This document shows, piece by piece, positions 5,374-8,682 of a stretch of DNA of 8,682 bases. This stretch comes from DASQDT01 sp036380435 (GTDB lineage: Bacteria > Acidobacteriota > Blastocatellia > Pyrinomonadales > Pyrinomonadaceae). The position numbers and the translations under genes are program-made. Position 1 is the first letter of the stretch. Every line of letters begins with the position of its first letter. The notes under the pieces are model-generated. The model made no database searches, had not been told where the DNA came from, and was given only the letters and a program-made list of their open reading frames with translations. The stretch lies in the NCBI GenBank assembly GCA_036380435.1, contig DASVES010000261.1, positions 1-8,682 of the forward strand, read 5' to 3'.

Positions 5374-8328
5374 ATGAGACACATCAAAGTCTTCACTTTT
5401 CTTCTGCTCCTGCCGCTCGGCGCCGCTCGCGCCCAGCAGCAGAACCTCGCGCGCCATGTTGATCCCTTCGTCGGCACGGCCGCGCACGGCCACACCTTCC
5501 CCGGCGCGACCCTCCCGTTCGGCATGGTGCAACTCAGCCCCGACACGCGTCTCACCGGCTGGGACGGCTGCTCCGGTTATCACTACTCGGACAACATCGT
5601 CTACGGCTTCAGCCACACGCACCTGAGCGGCACCGGCATCTCCGACTACGGCGACATCCTGCTCATGCCGACCGCCGGCCCCCCGCGCCTCCACGCGACC
5701 GACGCCGCCGGCCGTCCCGAAGGCGGCTACGCCTCGCGCTTCACACACCGCCGCGAGCGCGCCTCGCCCGGCTATTACTCCGTCCGTCTCGACGACGAGC
5801 GCATCCTCGTCGAGCTGACGGCGACGGCGCGCACGGGCCTGCACAAATACACCTTCCCGCGAACCGCCGCCGCCAACGTCACACTCGACCTCGCGCACCG
5901 CGACAAGGTGCTCGACTCGGAGCTGAGAGTCGTCGGCCCGCGCTCGGTCGTCGGCTTCCGCAGGTCGGAGGCGTGGGCGAAAGATCAGGTCGTCTACTTC
6001 GCCGCCGAGTTCTCGCGGCCGTTCACCTCATACGGCATCGCCGCGGGCGGCGAGCTTAAGCCAGAGACGACCGAGGCGCGCGGCGCGGACGTGCGGGCCT
6101 TCTTCCGCTTCGACGCGCGCGACGGCGCGCCCGTGCTGGTGCGCGTCGGCATCTCCGCCGTGAGCGTCGAGGGCGCGCGCCGGAATCTCGAAGCGGAGAT
6201 CAATCACTGGGACTTCGAGCGCGTGCGCCGCGAGGCCGACGCCGCGTGGGAAAAGGAGTTGAATAAGCTACAGGTACGGGGCGGCACGCGAGATCAGCTC
6301 AGGAACTTCTACACCGCGCTCTACCACGCGATGCTCGCGCCCAACCTGTTCACTGACACGGACGGCCACTATCGCGGGCGCGACGGGAGAATCCACCGTG
6401 CCGAGGATTTCACCAACTACACCGTCTTCTCGCTCTGGGACACCTTCCGCGCCGCGCACCCGCTCTACGCCATCATCGACCGCCGCCGCACGCTCGACTT
6501 CATCCGCACCTTCCTCGCGCAGTATGAGCAGGGGGGCCGTCTGCCTGTGTGGGAACTGGCCGCCAATGAGACCGACACGATGATCGGCTATCACGCCGTC
6601 TCGATCATCGCCGACGCCGCCGCGAAAGGCATCGACGGCTTCGACCTTCGGAAAGCTTTCGAGTCGATGAAGCACAGCGCCCGTCTCAAGCACTTCGGCC
6701 TGTCTTCTTACGCCGAGCGCGGTTTCGTCAGCGCCGAGGACGAGCCGGAGTCCGTCTCGAAGACGCTCGAATACGCCTACGACGACTGGTGCGTCGCGCA
6801 GGTCGCGCGCCTCAGTGGGCGTGATGACGACTACCACGAATTTATCGCGCGCGCGCAGTCGTACAAAAACCTCTTCGACCCGCAGACCGGCTTCATGCGC
6901 GCCCGCCGGAACGCCGACTGGGCCGAGCCGTTCGACCCGCGCGAGGTCAACTTCAACTTCACCGAGGCGAACTCGTGGCAGTACACCTTCTTCGCCCCGC
7001 ACGACGTGAGCGGCCTGATGCAAATGATGGGCGGGCGCGAGGCGTTCGCGCGCAAGCTCGACGAGATGTTCGCCGCCGACTCTCGCACCACGGGCCGCGA
7101 GCAGGCCGACATCACCGGCCTCGTCGGCCAGTACGCGCACGGCAACGAGCCGAGCCACCACGTCGCCTATCTCTACAATTTCGCCGGCCAGGCGTGGAAG
7201 ACCCAAAGGCGCGTGCGGCAGATCATGGACGAGTTTTACCATCCGACGCCCGACGGCCTCATCGGCAACGAAGACTGCGGGCAGATGTCGGCGTGGTATA
7301 TCTTCAGCGCCGCCGGCTTCTACCCCGTCACGCCGGGGTCGCCCACCTACGTTATCGGCTCCCCGCTCTTCGAGGAGGTCAAATTCAACCTCGAAAACGG
7401 CCGAGAGTTCGTCGTCCGCGCCGAGGGCGTCTCGGCGCAAAACATGTACGTTCAGTCCGCGACCCTCGACGGCAAGCCACACGGCAACTCGTATTTCACA
7501 CACGCCGACATCATGCGCGGCGGCCGACTCGTCTTTCGGATGGGCGCGCGCCCGAACAAGGCGTGGGGCGCTGGCTACGCGGAAGCGCCGGTCGCGCGGA
7601 TTGACGGTGGGGCGTCGGTCGTGCCCGTCCCCGTAGTCCGCGCCGGGGGCGACGCGTTTCGCTTGCGCGCCGAGGTGAGGCTGCAAGCGGCGTCGCCCGA
7701 GTTGAAAATCTTCTACACCACCGACGGCTCCGAGCCGGACGCGCGCTCCACGCCTTACCGCGCTCCGTTCCACATCGAACAGCCGACGACGATCAAAGCC
7801 GTCGCCTTCGACGCCGGAGGCGCGCGAAGTCGCCCGGCGGTCGCGCGTCTCCAACGCATCCCGAATGATTGGGCGGTGCGCGTCGTCTCGAAGTACGACC
7901 CGCAGTACACGGCGGGCGGCCCGGTGGGACTTATCGACGGGCGGCGCGGCGGCGCGAACTTCCGCACGGGCGCGTGGCAGGGCCACCGTGGGGACTTCGA
8001 GGCGGTGATCGATCTGGGACGGGTGACGAACGTGTCGAAGGTCGGCGCAGGGTTTTTGCAGGACGTGCGGTCGTGGATTTGGATGCCGACCAGAGTCGAG
8101 TTCGATTTGTCGCTCGACGGCGCGAGCTACGAGCGCGCCGCCTCGGTCGAGACTGACGTGCCCGTGCGCGACGAGTCGGTGATGGTGAAAGACTTCGTGC
8201 GCGAGTTCGCGCGCAAGCGAGCGCGCTACTTGAGGGTCAGGGCTTACAACTACGGGGTCATCCCGGCGTGGCATCCGGGGGCGGGAGACAGGGCTTGGGT
8301 GTTTGTGGATGAGATCATCGTTGAGTGA
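5374..8328 (+). CDS. Secreted GH92 alpha-mannosidase with chitobiase-like and F5/8 C-terminal modules
   Basis: The 984-residue protein begins with a signal peptide (VFTFLLLLPLGAARA, cleavage before QQQ at about 21). Residues about 25-260 form the GH92 N-terminal beta-sandwich, with VDPFVGT, GHTFPGATLPFGM and GWDGCSGYHY. The (alpha/alpha)6 catalytic domain spans about 270-735, with NET at 398-400, TEANSWQYTF, HGNEPSHHVAYLYNF and NEDCGQMSAWYIFSAAGFYP. By family knowledge a Glu acid and Asp base act with bound calcium; Glu531 and Asp634 are my likely matches. Residues about 745-828 look like a chitobiase C-terminal/Fn3-associated module (YTTDGSEP at 781). Residues about 829-984 resemble F5/8 type C, with LIDGRRGG, AVIDLG and FDLSLDG. 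Substrate is probably alpha-linked mannose of N-glycans or yeast mannan; linkage is not determinable. The start at 5374 restores the signal peptide, though only a distant GAGG precedes it. Confidence 0.96.
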   Translation: MRHIKVFTFLLLLPLGAARAQQQNLARHVDPFVGTAAHGHTFPGATLPFGMVQLSPDTRLTGWDGCSGYHYSDNIVYGFSHTHLSGTGISDYGDILLMPTAGPPRLHATDAAGRPEGGYASRFTHRRERASPGYYSVRLDDERILVELTATARTGLHKYTFPRTAAANVTLDLAHRDKVLDSELRVVGPRSVVGFRRSEAWAKDQVVYFAAEFSRPFTSYGIAAGGELKPETTEARGADVRAFFRFDARDGAPVLVRVGISAVSVEGARRNLEAEINHWDFERVRREADAAWEKELNKLQVRGGTRDQLRNFYTALYHAMLAPNLFTDTDGHYRGRDGRIHRAEDFTNYTVFSLWDTFRAAHPLYAIIDRRRTLDFIRTFLAQYEQGGRLPVWELAANETDTMIGYHAVSIIADAAAKGIDGFDLRKAFESMKHSARLKHFGLSSYAERGFVSAEDEPESVSKTLEYAYDDWCVAQVARLSGRDDDYHEFIARAQSYKNLFDPQTGFMRARRNADWAEPFDPREVNFNFTEANSWQYTFFAPHDVSGLMQMMGGREAFARKLDEMFAADSRTTGREQADITGLVGQYAHGNEPSHHVAYLYNFAGQAWKTQRRVRQIMDEFYHPTPDGLIGNEDCGQMSAWYIFSAAGFYPVTPGSPTYVIGSPLFEEVKFNLENGREFVVRAEGVSAQNMYVQSATLDGKPHGNSYFTHADIMRGGRLVFRMGARPNKAWGAGYAEAPVARIDGGASVVPVPVVRAGGDAFRLRAEVRLQAASPELKIFYTTDGSEPDARSTPYRAPFHIEQPTTIKAVAFDAGGARSRPAVARLQRIPNDWAVRVVSKYDPQYTAGGPVGLIDGRRGGANFRTGAWQGHRGDFEAVIDLGRVTNVSKVGAGFLQDVRSWIWMPTRVEFDLSLDGASYERAASVETDVPVRDESVMVKDFVREFARKRARYLRVRAYNYGVIPAWHPGAGDRAWVFVDEIIVE

Positions 8329-8349
8329 TGCCGCGTCGGACAGGTGAAG

Positions 8350-8448
8350 TAAAAAGGCAAAAGTAAAAAGGCAAAAGTGAGGAAGCGTCTCGCCTCTTCA
8401 CTTTTGCCTTTTGCCTTTTTACTTTTGCCTTAACTTTTGCCTTAACTG
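8350..8448. repeat. Type B palindromic repeat between convergent genes
   Basis: Two tandem 14-base units (taaaaaggcaaaag at 8350-8363 and 8364-8377) are followed by inverted copies of the same motif up to about 8444. The core stem is aaaaggcaaaagtga at 8366-8380 paired perfectly with 8398-8412, and the interior also pairs imperfectly down to a three-base tip, giving a very long hairpin. The same 15-base arm is found at 2906-2920. It lies between the 3' ends of the GH92 and transglycosylase genes, and the A-run/T-run flanks could serve as a two-way terminator (inference). Confidence 0.88.
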
Positions 8449-8450
8449 AG

Positions 8451-8682
8451 CTACTTGCCGCCCTTCGGCGTCGAAGTCTTCGACGTGAGCTGCACGCCCG
8501 TGCCCTTGGCATAGCGCGAGCCGATGATGCGAACGTAGTTCTGCGTCTCATTGTAGGGCGGGACGCGGCGGCCATACTTCATCACGGCCCCCTCGCCCGC
8601 GTTGTAGCCGGCGAGCACGAGGTCAACCCGGCCGTTGAAGAGCCGGAGCAGGTCGCGCAGGTAGCGCGTGCCGCCCATGATG
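8451..8682 (-). CDS. Lytic transglycosylase (SLT domain), C-terminal part (5' end outside window)
   Basis: The frame is open from the window edge to a TAG at 8453-8451, giving the last 76 residues or so. It reads IMGGTRYLRDLLRLF, then LVLAGYNAGEGAV, then PPYNETQNYVRII, the classic end of a Slt-type (GH23) domain: the GGTRYL helix, the AxYNAG motif and the Tyr/Val closing segment. Family members cleave the MurNAc-GlcNAc bond of peptidoglycan, forming 1,6-anhydroMurNAc, in the periplasm. The catalytic Glu would be upstream, outside the window. A short Lys/Ser/Thr-rich tail of about 20 residues follows the domain. The methionine at 8678 is internal to the GGTRYL motif region, so it is not the true start. 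Confidence 0.93.
   Translation of the reverse strand, partial: IMGGTRYLRDLLRLFNGRVDLVLAGYNAGEGAVMKYGRRVPPYNETQNYVRIIGSRYAKGTGVQLTSKTSTPKGGK

Noticed and set aside
6268..8274. 668-residue open frame antisense to the GH92 gene
   Set aside because: It lies wholly opposite a gene with clear family motifs, has Arg/Val/Ala-rich content typical of high-GC shadow frames, and shows no recognisable domain.
8350..8448. Possible CRISPR array because of repeated short units
   Set aside because: The units are 14 bases, directly adjacent without unique spacers, and occur in both orientations; no cas gene is present.

Overview
This high-GC window (8682 bases) reads like a chromosomal segment from a soil or sediment heterotroph. 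My best guess is Acidobacteriota, perhaps a Blastocatellia-type lineage. The basis is base composition, a secreted S9 peptidase beside a secreted GH92 mannosidase, and dispersed 'gaggcgcagaggacgcagag' and 'aaaaggcaaaagt' palindromic repeats, a style I associate with such genomes. That placement is inference and no marker gene is present.

Layout. Bases 2-406 (+) are the C-terminal end of an acetamidase/formamidase cut by the window edge. Bases 407-588 hold a large near-perfect palindromic repeat (type A) between convergent genes. Bases 589-2736 (-) encode a secreted prolyl-oligopeptidase-type (S9) serine peptidase with a complete catalytic triad. Bases 2737-3010 carry its upstream region and a composite repeat in which type A arms enclose a second hairpin family (type B). 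Bases 3011-5087 (-) are a two-gene operon of unrecognised membrane-associated proteins: an upstream anchored protein with two Ig-like modules, then, after 4 nt, a Cys-containing multi-span membrane protein with a distinctive GWNEIHPV motif. Bases 5088-5373 are a divergent promoter region with a TTGACA-type promoter for the operon. Bases 5374-8328 (+) encode a secreted GH92 alpha-mannosidase with chitobiase-like and F5/8-type C-terminal modules. Bases 8329-8450 hold a type B repeat hairpin, and 8451-8682 (-) are the C-terminal end of a lytic transglycosylase, cut by the window edge.

How the genes fit together. The S9 peptidase and GH92 enzyme both have signal peptides and suggest breakdown of peptides and mannose-rich glycans outside the cytoplasm. 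The amidase would release ammonia from small amides, and the transglycosylase acts on peptidoglycan. These look like independent neighbours, not one pathway. The only clear multigene unit is the two-gene membrane operon, which is the best candidate here for something undescribed. I see no tRNA, rRNA, CRISPR array, transposase or phage gene.
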